This document shows, piece after piece, positions 28,440-38,041 of a stretch of DNA of 64,000 nucleotides. Both the position numbers and the translations under genes were made by a program. This DNA comes from Staphylococcus succinus (GTDB lineage Bacteria > Bacillota > Bacilli > Staphylococcales > Staphylococcaceae). Every line of letters starts with the position of its first letter. The stretch's first letter is position 1. The DNA is taken from contig NZ_CP118976.1 in assembly GCF_029024945.1 (NCBI RefSeq), positions 1,488,001-1,552,000 of the forward strand, given 5' to 3'. The notes under the pieces are model-generated. The model was not told the origin of the DNA. It was given only the letters and a program-made list of their open reading frames with translations, and ran no database searches.

Positions 28440-29062
28440 TGTATTATTGGGTAAACCCTTGAGGAAGGAACGCATTGATGCGCAGACGAAAGTTACAATC
28501 GTTGATGTAATTGCAGTTATAAAAAGCAGATAAATTGACTTTCCCATTATATCATATTTTGTTTTTAGTGTTTTAAAAGCGTTTATTAAATACAAAAAAG
28601 CTGTAAGGTATATACCTTACAGCTTAGGAAACGCTAGATTATAACATATGTAAAAAATTTGTACCCATGTATAATAATCGTCTCCAAAAATAGAATGTCT
28701 GAAAAACTTTGCGGAGAGGTTACCCATTCCTCTCACTTTAATTAACAATAACTTATAATAACTACACTGTAAACAATCAAATGTTGTAATACGTTTCAAT
28801 TTTCGGAATATTCCTTTTATCCTTATATTTAACAATAATTAATTCTATATTTTGTTTTTAAAAATTCTCATAAAAGTTTATTTAATGACTATAAACTTTA
28901 ACATTGAATGAGTATAGTTGAACACTTTATCAAAAAAATTAAAAACACTTCACTTCATTAGAAATTTTCGTCACAATCATTATTATTTAACCAAGCTGAT
29001 TGTAACGAAAATAGTCAAGCTATCTACAATATTTTAAATATGAGCTTAAATACTTTTAGGGT
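28440..29062. other. Intergenic region, 0.6 kb
   Basis: No gene supported. It holds a 28-bp perfect palindrome (28598-28625, AAGCTGTAAGGTAT and complement) preceded by A and usable as a minus-strand or plus-strand terminator. It also holds an imperfect hairpin around 28961-29008 (TTTTCGTcACAATCA / TGATTGTaACGAAAA), which probably ends the minus-strand unit starting at 31380. Confidence 0.5.
28594..28628. terminator. Palindromic terminator after the WYL regulator
   Basis: AAGCTGTAAGGTAT and ATACCTTACAGCTT form an uninterrupted palindrome at 28598-28625 with an A run before it. The plus-strand T run after it is short, so the minus-strand direction is the stronger one. Confidence 0.55.
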
Positions 29063-30067
29063 TTATATACTAGCAAAAGAAGCACCATAATTAACCTCTA
29101 ATGCCTCTTTATGTTTCTTAGCCAACGTTTTATAAGAAGAATGTGGTGATAGCGAATTCACAGATAAACCAAATCGATCAGTTACGTATTTTAAGTCTTT
29201 GACATCTATTTTATTATCCTCATCTGCAAGTAGATACATATAGTAAATGACACCGGAGTTTATAAGTGTAGATATAGATGATATCTCTCCCTCTGTTGCT
29301 TCACTTAACACTTTGATTTTACGATATATAAATTGTTTATCTATTTTACCATCTGGTCTATTCGTTGTAGTCACATTCCTAAATACGTATGAACCATCTA
29401 TAATATCTCTTTCATTTTTAGTGAACTCAGAAGCCCCATTTTTTAAGAGATATGTTTTTTGTGCATGTGATTGCTCTAAATATTTCAATAGGTTTTTAGT
29501 GACAGTTAATTTTCTAGTTTTAATTTCTTTAGAATGCTTCTGTTCACTTCTTAACTCTATGACGTACCCATCTTCTACAGGTTTATTATATGCTTCTCTA
29601 ACATCGTCAATTTTAAGTTCTGAGAGCTCTGTATATTCAAAACCACCTACACCTTCAAATAACGCAACGTACAAAGCAAAATCATTTGAGTTAACAATAT
29701 CTTTTAAAGCAATTTCTAAATCATTTTTGGAAAGGTGCTTCATTTTATGCTTAGCTGTATATTTGTCTAGCGACCCATATGAAAAAGATTTGAATACGTT
29801 AATGTTACTAATCTTTCCACCTTTTTCAATGGCATACTCACAATAGTTTTTAGCTTGATTAAGATAAGTTACTAATGTATTCTTTTGTGATGTATTAATA
29901 CTATATAAAAATATCTCTACTTCTGCATCTGTAAAGTTATATAAGTCTTTATTTAGTTGTTGTTCTAAAGTTGCACTTCTATTGAATAATGAGCGATAGT
30001 AATATCTGTTTTTTTCTGAAACAGTACTTAAAAACTCTTCTTTAAAAAAGTGGTTATAAAACGCCAT
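29063..30067 (-). CDS. Inactive tyrosine-recombinase-fold protein, MrpR/YopR-like
   Basis: 334 aa. The N-terminal half resembles a SAM-like core-binding domain (NRYYYRSLFNRSATLEQQL, NTLVTYLNQAKNYCEYAIEKGGKI). The second half resembles an integrase catalytic domain (FALYVALFEGVGGFEYTEL aligns with the first catalytic box). The catalytic Arg of box I is replaced (GFEYTEL against GLRISEL), no HxxR box is visible and no catalytic Tyr follows it. This fits the MrpR (YopR) repressors of SPbeta-type phages, which use the fold for DNA binding. Start MAFYN is chosen by GAGGAG spacing. It follows the DGQHR-like gene by 29 nt. Alternative: a degraded integrase, but the frame is intact along its length. 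Confidence 0.6.
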   Translation of the reverse strand: MAFYNHFFKEEFLSTVSEKNRYYYRSLFNRSATLEQQLNKDLYNFTDAEVEIFLYSINTSQKNTLVTYLNQAKNYCEYAIEKGGKISNINVFKSFSYGSLDKYTAKHKMKHLSKNDLEIALKDIVNSNDFALYVALFEGVGGFEYTELSELKIDDVREAYNKPVEDGYVIELRSEQKHSKEIKTRKLTVTKNLLKYLEQSHAQKTYLLKNGASEFTKNERDIIDGSYVFRNVTTTNRPDGKIDKQFIYRKIKVLSEATEGEISSISTLINSGVIYYMYLLADEDNKIDVKDLKYVTDRFGLSVNSLSPHSSYKTLAKKHKEALEVNYGASFASI

Positions 30068-30096
30068 TTTCAATCTCTCCTCATTTTCTTTTAACC

Positions 30097-31380
30097 TTAT
30101 AGCATTTGTTCTAGTTCTCTTAATTTATTGTAAGCTGCTTTTTTAGCTTGTGCATCTTGTTTTTCATGTAGCACGAAATCATACGCTTTATCATATGAAT
30201 ATTCTAAGACATTATTTAAAAAAGCCATATATTTTTTAATATCGCTATTATAGTCATCTTTATATAATTTAACGAAAGCGTTTATATACATTTGTGATCG
30301 TAATGTTTTATTTGTTTTCTTAATTTCGTTTATCATTAACAAGATTCCACTTAAGTCATCAGCTATTTTTACTTCTTCTCTTCTATTTTGAATTGTAAAA
30401 CATTCATCAATCACTTTGGTTAACTGGTTATACGTGATTAAAGAACTTCTGAGTCCTTGTCTTGATTGTCCTGTATAAATCAATTCATCAAACTCTGTAT
30501 CAGAATCTTTTATAGCTTTAACGACTTTAGCAGATTTTGTTTCTTGTTGCATTTCAGTCACTCTATTTTTAGACCAAGATGTAGCTTTACTATGTTGCGC
30601 TTGCCATTTAATTGCTTCAGAAGTTGTAAAGTTACTAAATACTACATTGAATTCAAAACCTATAGTAGGATTTTCTCTAAAAGCTTTTTGTGTCGCTAAC
30701 AATCTATGATAACCATCTAATACATCTATGCGTGTACCTTCAGTAACAATTAAGCTATGGTCATTAGAATCATACATCAGCTCATCTCCACTGTCTGAGG
30801 TTGTTGGCGCTGCGTTTAAATATAACGTACTTTCCTTTAATGTACCATTTAAAAGATGCTTTGTTATTTCATTTACATTTTTTTGGTTGATCGTTGGAAT
30901 CTTTACAACTGAAGATAGTCTTTTTTCCAATTTGGACTCACGTTGAATATCAAAATTATAATTAATAATACCACTATTTACAAAGTCAGAAATTACTTTA
31001 ACAGACATCTTAGTACTATAAACATCATTTACTGGTAACGCCGGAGAAAACTCATAGGGCAATTGAATTTCATCTTGCTTTTTGTAAGCTGTAAAATCAA
31101 ATTGCTTAGCTTCTTGTTGCTCACCTTTTAGAACATATTTATTAAGCATTTCTTCCCTACCCATTACTTTAAACGCTTCCATAATATATAAAGTGATTAA
31201 TCTAATATCAGTATTCGCAAAAAAGCTATCATCAAGTTCACGTGATGTAAAAGATATAGCAACACCTTCTGGGACACTGTAATTAAAATTCATATTTTTA
31301 GCTATCTTTTCTATGTATTCATCATTTTTTTGATTCTTTAACTCAGCCACAATATTTAACAGTATTTCTTTTTTTTCCAT
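30097..31380 (-). CDS. DGQHR/ParB-like protein paired with the MrpR-like gene
   Basis: 427 aa. A ParB-like core contains the motif VLDGYHRLLAT (about residues 214-224), a variant of DGQHR found in DndB and related proteins, preceded by PTINQKNVNEITKHLLNGTL and STLYLNA. The C-terminal 180 residues are helical and charged. ATG at 31380 follows GAGGTAGTAATA. It is upstream of, and probably translated with, the MrpR-like gene. I recall the SPbeta neighbours yopQ-yopR having this order, so the pair may be a transferred phage control module. Biochemical role unknown; a nuclease or DNA-modification control function cannot be excluded. Confidence 0.55.
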   Translation of the reverse strand: MEKKEILLNIVAELKNQKNDEYIEKIAKNMNFNYSVPEGVAISFTSRELDDSFFANTDIRLITLYIMEAFKVMGREEMLNKYVLKGEQQEAKQFDFTAYKKQDEIQLPYEFSPALPVNDVYSTKMSVKVISDFVNSGIINYNFDIQRESKLEKRLSSVVKIPTINQKNVNEITKHLLNGTLKESTLYLNAAPTTSDSGDELMYDSNDHSLIVTEGTRIDVLDGYHRLLATQKAFRENPTIGFEFNVVFSNFTTSEAIKWQAQHSKATSWSKNRVTEMQQETKSAKVVKAIKDSDTEFDELIYTGQSRQGLRSSLITYNQLTKVIDECFTIQNRREEVKIADDLSGILLMINEIKKTNKTLRSQMYINAFVKLYKDDYNSDIKKYMAFLNNVLEYSYDKAYDFVLHEKQDAQAKKAAYNKLRELEQML

Positions 31381-32370
31381 TATTACTACCTCTAATTTAG
31401 ATTTCAATATTTTAATTAATTATGTTTAATTCTTTCTTTATTATATTTTCAATTCCGTTTAATAATGTGATTACGTTTAGTAAAATCACTATATTTCATT
31501 TCAATACAAAATATGTTACTTCTATACATATGTACACTTATTGAGCATAAGTTATTTCTTATTATTTATAGCTTACTACAAGAATCATTTTATGACAATA
31601 CGATTATGCAACTAATTATATTTTATTTCAAACAAGGTAAAAATATCTTGATTTCTAGTTGTATGTCTCATAGTTAGCACATAGAAAATCAATGACTCAT
31701 AACACATTACCGTTATACTTAAAGGGACTTTTAACGCCCCAAAACTTGTTTAACTGTTAATTTTATTTATCTGTTTTGTTTTTTACAATATATACATATC
31801 TATCAAATTTACCCGCCTTTCAATTTTAATAAAGTGGGGTTTATTATTGCTATCCCTTTTCTATTATCATAAAAGGCTTATTATAATACACCACTTTTTA
31901 TCATGACCTTACTATATTTTATTTCATTTTATTCGTAATACAATAACTATATGGTTTATGTACAACATGTCATGTGTGTTGTTATATAATCGGTACGAGA
32001 TAGCTTGTTGTGTGGAGTATGAGCAAAATTGGATAAGATGGATTGAATGAGAGAATGTGAGTGTTCGGGATAGTTGACACTTGATATAATTTGACCCGGT
32101 AAAACGGCTAAAAACTTCAAAAAATTTTATTGATACATCATTATATACGACACCAACAATATTAAAGATGAATCACTTAAATTGGAAAACCAATCAAATA
32201 TATACTGGATTATTATCCTTATCATTTTTCCTACCTGCATATAGCATCCCTACATTTTTATATATTATTTCTATTTTTCGCCTAACGTTGTATTCACCTT
32301 AAATTACTAAACTCAATTTAATTCAAAAACATACTACTTTCATTAAATAAATTTTACTCTTAGTAAATTA
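31381..32370. other. 1-kb AT-rich intergenic region
   Basis: No gene is supported on either strand. There is an odd G-richer patch at about 32000-32110 (GGATTGAATGAGAGAATGTG, and TTGACACTTGATATAAT, which looks like a promoter at 32075-32092 with short spacing). Nothing else is recognisable. The stretch separates the MrpR-like unit from the glycopolymer genes and includes the former's promoter. Confidence 0.45.
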
Positions 32371-32409
32371 GAAAAATAGCCTGTCTCATGTAAAGACAGG
32401 CTATTTTTC
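32371..32409. terminator. Terminator after the glycopolymer genes
   Basis: GAAAAATAGCCTGTCT (32371-32386) pairs perfectly with AGACAGGCTATTTTTC (32394-32409). It ends the minus-strand unit. Confidence 0.9.
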
Positions 32410-32475
32410 TAGTTTTCCTTATTTTTTCCATCTTGCCTAAAGTAATACAATAGTAGCAATCACCGTTCTTCAGAT

Positions 32476-33435
32476 CTATAGTATATTGCTTAACCCTAAT
32501 AATAAGTTTAATATAGTTAACTGTTCTGGTACTGTGTTTCGAGAGACTTCTGGATGTGATGTAATCATCTTATCTTTCACGTTTATTTTATTAATATTTT
32601 GTTCATCTATCCTGCTCGTTTCATTGTAATATAACGGTACCTCATCGCTGCAAATGACATATTTATCATAAGTATTCTGTTTATTTAAATTACCATTAAT
32701 TGTTGGTACTAAATCTTCTTTTCGAATATCTTTTAAAAATCTTCTATCATTTTGCTCTAACTTTCCACCAATATTTACAATTGGGTCTACAGCTAATGTT
32801 TTTAAATCTAAAGCAGCACCATGATATATAGCACCTGTTCCCCCTTTTGATCCACCATATAAAACTATGTTTTCAGTAGTAATATCTAGTTGACTTTGAA
32901 CAGATTCAATTGCTCCTTTAATATCTCTTTCATATTCTGGATAGTTCGTAGTATTGATGTAGTGTGAACCATGCGACACATTGATATCCATAATTCTCAT
33001 TGTATACACATTTTTCACTAAGCTCTTTTCAATTCCATCAAAAAATTTGGGAAACATACGCTTAGGTATAAGCGAACTATCGTATTCTTTCGCATTAGGC
33101 ATGCAAGTAAATATAACTAATAATTTTCGTGGCACTTCCTCATTCACTTTTCTTCCTTCCGGAGCATCAAGTGTATAGAATAAATGATTAAATTTGATGA
33201 GATCTTTTCTTTGGAATAATTCTCCTACATATTCTCTTTTATAAAATTTTGATATCGTTTTTTGATGAAAATACAATATATAATCTTGCTTTAATAAATC
33301 CTTGTATTGTTGATGAATATCTGCTGATTTTCGTGCTTTTTGTATATAGTTTTCTTGATCACCTGTATCTATTAAAATTCTCTTTTGATCTTCAAATTTA
33401 ATTTTCTCCTTTAAATCAAAAACTTTATTTTCCAT
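32476..33435 (-). CDS. XcbB/CpsF-like capsular polysaccharide protein
   Basis: 319 aa, cytosolic. It contains a nucleophile-elbow-like motif LYGGSKGGTGAIYHG (about residue 192) inside an alpha/beta-hydrolase-type fold, as in Asp2/XcbB relatives, and an N-terminal charged helical part. XcbB-type proteins accompany capsule polymerases that build sugar-phosphate polymers, but their reaction is not established. It lies 19 nt downstream of the GT4-TagF fusion, so the two form one unit. GAGGAAAAGTTA precedes the ATG. Confidence 0.6.
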   Translation of the reverse strand: MENKVFDLKEKIKFEDQKRILIDTGDQENYIQKARKSADIHQQYKDLLKQDYILYFHQKTISKFYKREYVGELFQRKDLIKFNHLFYTLDAPEGRKVNEEVPRKLLVIFTCMPNAKEYDSSLIPKRMFPKFFDGIEKSLVKNVYTMRIMDINVSHGSHYINTTNYPEYERDIKGAIESVQSQLDITTENIVLYGGSKGGTGAIYHGAALDLKTLAVDPIVNIGGKLEQNDRRFLKDIRKEDLVPTINGNLNKQNTYDKYVICSDEVPLYYNETSRIDEQNINKINVKDKMITSHPEVSRNTVPEQLTILNLLLGLSNIL

Positions 33436-33454
33436 TAACTTTTCCTCACATTAT

Positions 33455-35773
33455 TTATTTAAAAACTGTATCTAAAATCTTATTTGTTGCTCCAATTGAA
33501 TCCTTATTCATTAATGTTTTAGTAACTGAGTTGTAATTTATCCTCTTTATTCTAGTTAGCTGATTCGCCAACTTCACTTCATCTTTCGCAGCTTCTGGAA
33601 AATTACCTATTTCTTCTAAATCAAAATAAAATCCTACTTCTTGTTGATAGTCATTTGTATCTTCTTGTAATAAGAAAATAGGCTTATTTAAATGCGCATA
33701 ATCAAATATAGTTGAAGAATAATCTGTAATCATTGCTTCACTTAATATATATAACTCTTGAATATCAACAAATTCATTATAAAAACAATGTATTCTCGAG
33801 TCTAGATTATTATATCTACCACGTAGCCTTGATTCATTTGGATGCAACTTAACGATTATTTTGTATTCTTCTGGTAAATTTTGTAGTAACTTAATTAAAT
33901 TTATTTTTGTTAGGCTATCTCTTTGTCCTTTTCTCCATGTCGGACAGTATAATATATATTTTGCATTCGGATCGTGCTCAAATAGATATTTATTTTGAAT
34001 TCTGTTCCACTCTTCTACACTATTATTATTTAATAGATATTCATTTTTGGGTGCTCCTGATTCAATTATATTCAGTTTATTGTTTTTTTGTAATTGAAAT
34101 GCTGATTGAAGCAACATAGTATTGATATCAGAAGAAGTTATGAGATAGTCCCATTTCTTCATTCTAGGTATGAACTGTTTTAATTGTGCTTCCTTCTCTT
34201 GCACATTACTCAGGTCATTCACCATTTTTTTAAGTGGAAAGCCATGCCATGTTTGAATAAATACTTGCCTACTGTCTTTAGATACTTTATCCCATGAGTT
34301 ACCATTCATAAATACATACTTACAAGCACGAAACGTTTTCTTGTATTTTTCTGATCCAAATCTAACAGGTATAAAACCATGATTTCTAATTTCTATATCT
34401 ACTAATGAATTAGATGAACTTACAAACACTTTTTTATCCTTAAATTGTTCCTTTATTTTTAATGCAATATATTTAGGATCACCGCTAAAGTTACTTCCGT
34501 GGAATGACTCAATAAACACCTTGTTTTCTTCAGGATCTATATCATCAAGTATTTTCATCTCAAGCTTATTTTTTCGATAATCATATAGCTTTCTCATTTT
34601 AGTAAATACTATATTACTATTTAACAATTTATTGAAAAACTCTTTGCTCTTTAATTTTTCATACATATTCTTTCTACGATTTAATTTATGCAACTTAGCT
34701 GTGTTATCTCTTTTTAACTTATAGATTGGACTATGCGATTTGTTATCATTACTAAGTACTTCATATAGTCTTTTTAGATACTCTTCAGCATAATTATCAT
34801 TAACAAAGTCTTCTGTTAAATTACCCACATCTTCTTGTCTTTCATTTCTTGTATATTTATTATCAAATACTTCTAAGACTTTTTTACTGTCTGCTATTAA
34901 ATTCTTTTCTAGGAATTTGATGCCATTATACTTACTGTATATTTCCTCAAGTACATTATCGTCACCTCTGTATACGAGTGACTGATTACCAGCTGCTAAA
35001 GTTTCTAATATAGAATACCCGAGTGTTTCATATGGAGAAGTTGAAACATAAACATAATTAACTGGCTCTTTACCATTAATATGCACATTACTCTCTAAGT
35101 TATAATACTTAACTAAATTCTTATATAAAGTCTCTGAAGGCCCATATCCTTTGATGTACAGTTGAATGTCTTGTCTATCTGTATTTTTCTTAATATAATT
35201 CATTAGTTTTATTACATATGAAATATCTTTTATTTCATCTTCGAATCTAGATTTAATTAATAAATTTCTTTTTGTATTAGAGGGATTTTCATTAATTTTT
35301 ATATGTTGAGCATTTACATAATTATTAAAAACCGAATTAAATTCATATTTTATTTCAAACTTACCTTTAATTGACTTAGTGCTAACTCTAATACTATCGA
35401 TAGTGTCTAATGATAAGTCTATATCTTCACTAATATATTCAAGAGGCCCGTGTATTTCTCCAACTATTTTAATGCCTTCATTTTTTTGCTTAACAATACG
35501 TGAACATTTAAACAGGTCTTCCCTAGTAATGATTAAAATATCGCCATTAGACATTTCATCATAATCTTCCATTGTATAAACTTTAAATTTAGCTGATTCA
35601 AATCTTTCATGTATAATTAATTTTGTAATTTCACTTGGCTCAAAATCCTGTTTATTAAAATATTTAACTTCATGGCCATTTTCCAAAAAAGCTTTAATTA
35701 AATTGATATTACTTCTAGATGTGCCGCCCTTAGCAAAAATATTAAACCCTAAAATGTTTATTCTCATTTTCAC
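33455..35773 (-). CDS. Fusion of GT4 glycosyltransferase and TagF-type glycerophosphotransferase
   Basis: 772 aa. Residues 1 to about 340 are a GT-B glycosyltransferase (ILGFNIFAKGGTSRSNINL at the start; PYETLGYSILETLAAGN as the nucleotide-sugar site). Residues about 400-772 are a CDP-glycerol/ribitol transferase (WHGFPLKKM, CPTWRKGQRD, IVKLHPNE, ITDYSSTIFDYAHLNKPIF). Such fusions polymerise alternating sugar and glycerol-phosphate units in teichoic-acid-like capsules. A GTG start with GGGAG upstream is taken. Export genes and CDP-glycerol synthesis are not nearby, so it must rely on other loci. Confidence 0.85.
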   Translation of the reverse strand: MKMRINILGFNIFAKGGTSRSNINLIKAFLENGHEVKYFNKQDFEPSEITKLIIHERFESAKFKVYTMEDYDEMSNGDILIITREDLFKCSRIVKQKNEGIKIVGEIHGPLEYISEDIDLSLDTIDSIRVSTKSIKGKFEIKYEFNSVFNNYVNAQHIKINENPSNTKRNLLIKSRFEDEIKDISYVIKLMNYIKKNTDRQDIQLYIKGYGPSETLYKNLVKYYNLESNVHINGKEPVNYVYVSTSPYETLGYSILETLAAGNQSLVYRGDDNVLEEIYSKYNGIKFLEKNLIADSKKVLEVFDNKYTRNERQEDVGNLTEDFVNDNYAEEYLKRLYEVLSNDNKSHSPIYKLKRDNTAKLHKLNRRKNMYEKLKSKEFFNKLLNSNIVFTKMRKLYDYRKNKLEMKILDDIDPEENKVFIESFHGSNFSGDPKYIALKIKEQFKDKKVFVSSSNSLVDIEIRNHGFIPVRFGSEKYKKTFRACKYVFMNGNSWDKVSKDSRQVFIQTWHGFPLKKMVNDLSNVQEKEAQLKQFIPRMKKWDYLITSSDINTMLLQSAFQLQKNNKLNIIESGAPKNEYLLNNNSVEEWNRIQNKYLFEHDPNAKYILYCPTWRKGQRDSLTKINLIKLLQNLPEEYKIIVKLHPNESRLRGRYNNLDSRIHCFYNEFVDIQELYILSEAMITDYSSTIFDYAHLNKPIFLLQEDTNDYQQEVGFYFDLEEIGNFPEAAKDEVKLANQLTRIKRINYNSVTKTLMNKDSIGATNKILDTVFK

Positions 35774-35918
35774 ACCAAAACTCCCTATTTTTTTGTCGGT
35801 TAATATTATCTGAATAAACTGTCTTCCCTAACAATTCTATTCCTTATGACTAACATAATACTATATGCTCCAAACAAAATCTATATTATTTTTATATTTT
35901 ATCATTAATTTTTTGTAA

Positions 35919-35955
35919 ATAAAAAATTAACCATATCTAGCAAGATATAGTTAAC
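35919..35955 (-). terminator. Terminator after a small membrane protein gene
   Basis: On the minus strand TTAACTATATCT and AGATATGGTTAA (one mismatch) are followed by six T. Confidence 0.7.
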
Positions 35956-36011
35956 TAGTATTTATGATAGTAATATCAAAAGGCAGACTGACTATAATTG
36001 TTTTACAAAGG

Positions 36012-36179
36012 TTATTCACTGCGTTTTTTATATCTTATGTCTGTATAAATCATTATTATTATAATAACTATGTAAATTACGACAAATGTAGTCATGTCAA
36101 TCCTGTCAAAGGAGTATAAGAAAAAAGTAAAGAGTGATAGTAGCCATATTATAATATTGATAGCCTTATGTAGTTTCAC
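36012..36179 (-). CDS. Small membrane protein (two TM)
   Basis: 55 aa. GTG start chosen because AAGGAGGTACAACCT sits right before it; the longer frame has no ribosome binding site. Two hydrophobic segments (about 7-24 and 29-47) separated by FDRID and a basic tail RYKKRSE. No recognised family. First member of the array of tiny membrane proteins that extends to 45 kb. Confidence 0.6.
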   Translation of the reverse strand: MKLHKAINIIIWLLSLFTFFLYSFDRIDMTTFVVIYIVIIIIMIYTDIRYKKRSE

Positions 36180-36511
36180 AGGTTGTACCTCCTTCGAATA
36201 TTTATGATAACACATTAATAAATATCAAAAAATTAGGAGTTACAAAAGATAAAATTCCGACATATAATTATAAGTAATATAATATTCAAAACAACAGTTA
36301 ATTTAACTTATTGTAAAACATGGCATTTGAATGATGTTATATCGGTTTAGTATCATGCACCTACTTCAAAAATATTTTGATTTACGACTACTCCCCCAAA
36401 AATTAACAAACTTATTATATTTTATTACTTATTATGTCAAAAGCGTGTTTATCTGATTGTAGATCATGGAGTACATTAAATTTTGAATTTATTTCACTAA
36501 GTTATTGTGAG
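36180..36511. other. Intergenic region in small-membrane-protein array
   Basis: About 330 bp of very AT-rich DNA without a frame or hairpin that I can support. Confidence 0.45.
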
Positions 36512-36666
36512 TCATTTTTCTTCTGCGACTTTGACTATATAAGCAAGGATTAGAATTAACGGTAAAGCTGTAGTTACATTACCATTATTAAAAACGGCAA
36601 GAAACAGTTAGCTGCTGCAATATAAATGACCCCTAAGAGAATTGAAAGTATTATTGAATTTTTCAT
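36512..36666 (-). pseudogene. Decayed copy of the 61-aa membrane protein at 42727
   Basis: Reading from the ATG at 36664-36666 gives MKNSIILSILLGVIYIAAA and then, after a one-base frameshift in a T run, NNGNVTTALPLILILAYIVK. Both halves align with the intact protein encoded at 42727-42912 (MKIPIILSVVLGIIYSTVV; NNGNYITVVSAALLLILIIA). Sequence after the stop (GTGAGTCATTTTT) is also shared. A disabled paralogue left by duplication. Confidence 0.7.
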
Positions 36667-36898
36667 TACATTTGTCTCCTATGATTCAATATATTACCAA
36701 AACAAATAGAGCTTCCCTTATTTCTATAAGACACAAAAACATGTCACTTAATACAAAACACCGGCTTTCATTTAGACAATATAATTTTAAAAACTTTTTA
36801 TTTTAAAAAACAAAAAGTTTTTGACATTTATATATTATTATATCATATTAGTAAGAGTGTTTATTAAATTCTTATTAAAAACGAAAGCGTGGATTATT

Positions 36899-37090
36899 AT
36901 GAAAGACGTGAAAGATCAGAAAACTTTAGCCAGATTTATTTTGTTGCTAATATGTTTGCTTACTTATTCAATTACAGATATGTATGAAAAATATAACTTA
37001 ATATCACTCGTTGTATTAGCTGCTGTTGCAGGCGCAGCAATACATTATGTTGTTGAATTTGCATTTTATATATATAAAAATAAAAGATGA
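36899..37090 (+). CDS. Small membrane protein (two TM)
   Basis: 63 aa. MKDVKDQKTLARF then two hydrophobic segments (about 13-26 and 34-58) and a basic end YKNKR. The ribosome binding site is weak (AAAGCGTGGA); the longer in-frame start 26 codons upstream is also weak, so the start is uncertain. No known family. Confidence 0.5.
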   Translation: MKDVKDQKTLARFILLLICLLTYSITDMYEKYNLISLVVLAAVAGAAIHYVVEFAFYIYKNKR

Positions 37091-37177
37091 TAAACTATTT
37101 AATAACTTGATGTTCTATATAGTATCAACACAAGAAAAAACGCGTTTAAAAAAACGTAAACACAAGGAGAAGTAATA

Positions 37178-37336
37178 TTGAAATTCATTAAGATCTTCAT
37201 CGTATTTATGATAGCTTTAATTGTTTATTCTTTATCGAGTCTATTACTAGATTCCTATGATTTAACAACAAGTATAATATCATCATTCATCCTTACAACA
37301 TTATTTTTCCTTTGGACAAGAAATGAAAAAAACTAA
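37178..37336 (+). CDS. Tiny membrane protein (two TM)
   Basis: 52 aa from a TTG at 37178 with AAGGAGAAGTAAT just upstream. Sequence begins LKFIKIFIVFMIALIVYSL; a second hydrophobic stretch ends in FFLWTRNEKN. The same FFLWTRN-like end (TIFLWTRN) recurs inside the protein at 39595, hinting at a shared ancestry. Overlaps the start of the next, broken gene. Confidence 0.6.
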   Translation: MKFIKIFIVFMIALIVYSLSSLLLDSYDLTTSIISSFILTTLFFLWTRNEKN

Positions 37337-37658
37337 TGTTGCTTTATTGACGTTAAGCCTTTATTTTTTTATCTTCCTATTTCTAACTCATACATACTCG
37401 AACACTCTAAAAAAGAGCTGATTTAATTAAGGCTTTGATGAATTCAAAGAAGGAAGTGAACGAGATATAGTAAAAATTAAATTAAGAACATATTTAAATA
37501 ATTTTGTAGGTCTATTATTTTTAACTTACTTCTTGTTATTAACAATTACTAATATCATTAATGTTAAATGGTCTATTGGTTACATAATTATTATTGCTAT
37601 TGTTTATGTTATTAGAGATTTATATGGACATAAGCAAAGAAGCAAAGCGAAATACTAA
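37323..37658 (+). pseudogene. Broken membrane protein gene with two in-frame stops
   Basis: One reading frame of 111 codons from ATG 37323 is interrupted by TGA at codon 33 and TAA at codon 36. Before them: MKKTNVALLTLSLYFFIFLF; after them: GFDEFKEGSERDIVKIKLRT, two hydrophobic segments and a basic tail HKQRSKAKY. The frame is otherwise kept, so the stops are recent. Confidence 0.7.
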
Positions 37659-37708
37659 TCTTACATGATATAACAAGTAACTATAGCATTTACAGTTAGG
37701 AGCTTTTT

Positions 37709-37912
37709 TTGCAATACTTATACGCTTTTTTATTCATTCTTGTATTTATTCCGGCTTGTACATATTACCAATTATCTGTTGGAAGATTTCAAAAAAAGAG
37801 ATCAGGTAAAAGTAATGCTGAATTGAAAATTGATAAAAAACATTTGATCATTGGAGCATGTTTTTATACACTATTATCAATTTTAGTAGTAATAATTTAC
37901 CTAGATAATTAA
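37709..37912 (+). CDS. Small membrane protein (two TM)
   Basis: 67 aa, TTG start at 37709 with TAGGAG about 8 nt before. Hydrophobic segments at about 2-18 and 47-64, with a basic cytoplasmic loop RFQKKRSGKSNAELKIDKKH. No recognised family; array member. Confidence 0.6.
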   Translation: MQYLYAFLFILVFIPACTYYQLSVGRFQKKRSGKSNAELKIDKKHLIIGACFYTLLSILVVIIYLDN

Positions 37913-38041
37913 TATAATTCGTACTATCGTTTATATTTTTTCTCACTTTTAATTAGTTTTATTTTCAAAAAGAAAAGCATCTAGATTTGATAGTAATATT
38001 TCGGATAAAGTGTTTTTTTAATTAAATAAGAGAGGTACATT

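Noticed and set aside
28617..28835. 72-codon minus-strand frame
   Set aside because: Starts without a ribosome binding site and ends in the palindromic terminator; composition is not protein-like.
29063..30067. Active integrase of a genomic island
   Set aside because: Catalytic Arg, HxxR and Tyr are not found, and no att repeats or tRNA flank it.
30466..30699. 77-codon plus-strand frame opposite the DGQHR-like gene
   Set aside because: Shadow of a well-supported minus-strand gene.
32075..32092. Promoter TTGACA...TATAAT in the 1-kb gap
   Set aside because: Spacing between the boxes is much shorter than 16-18 nt and no gene follows.
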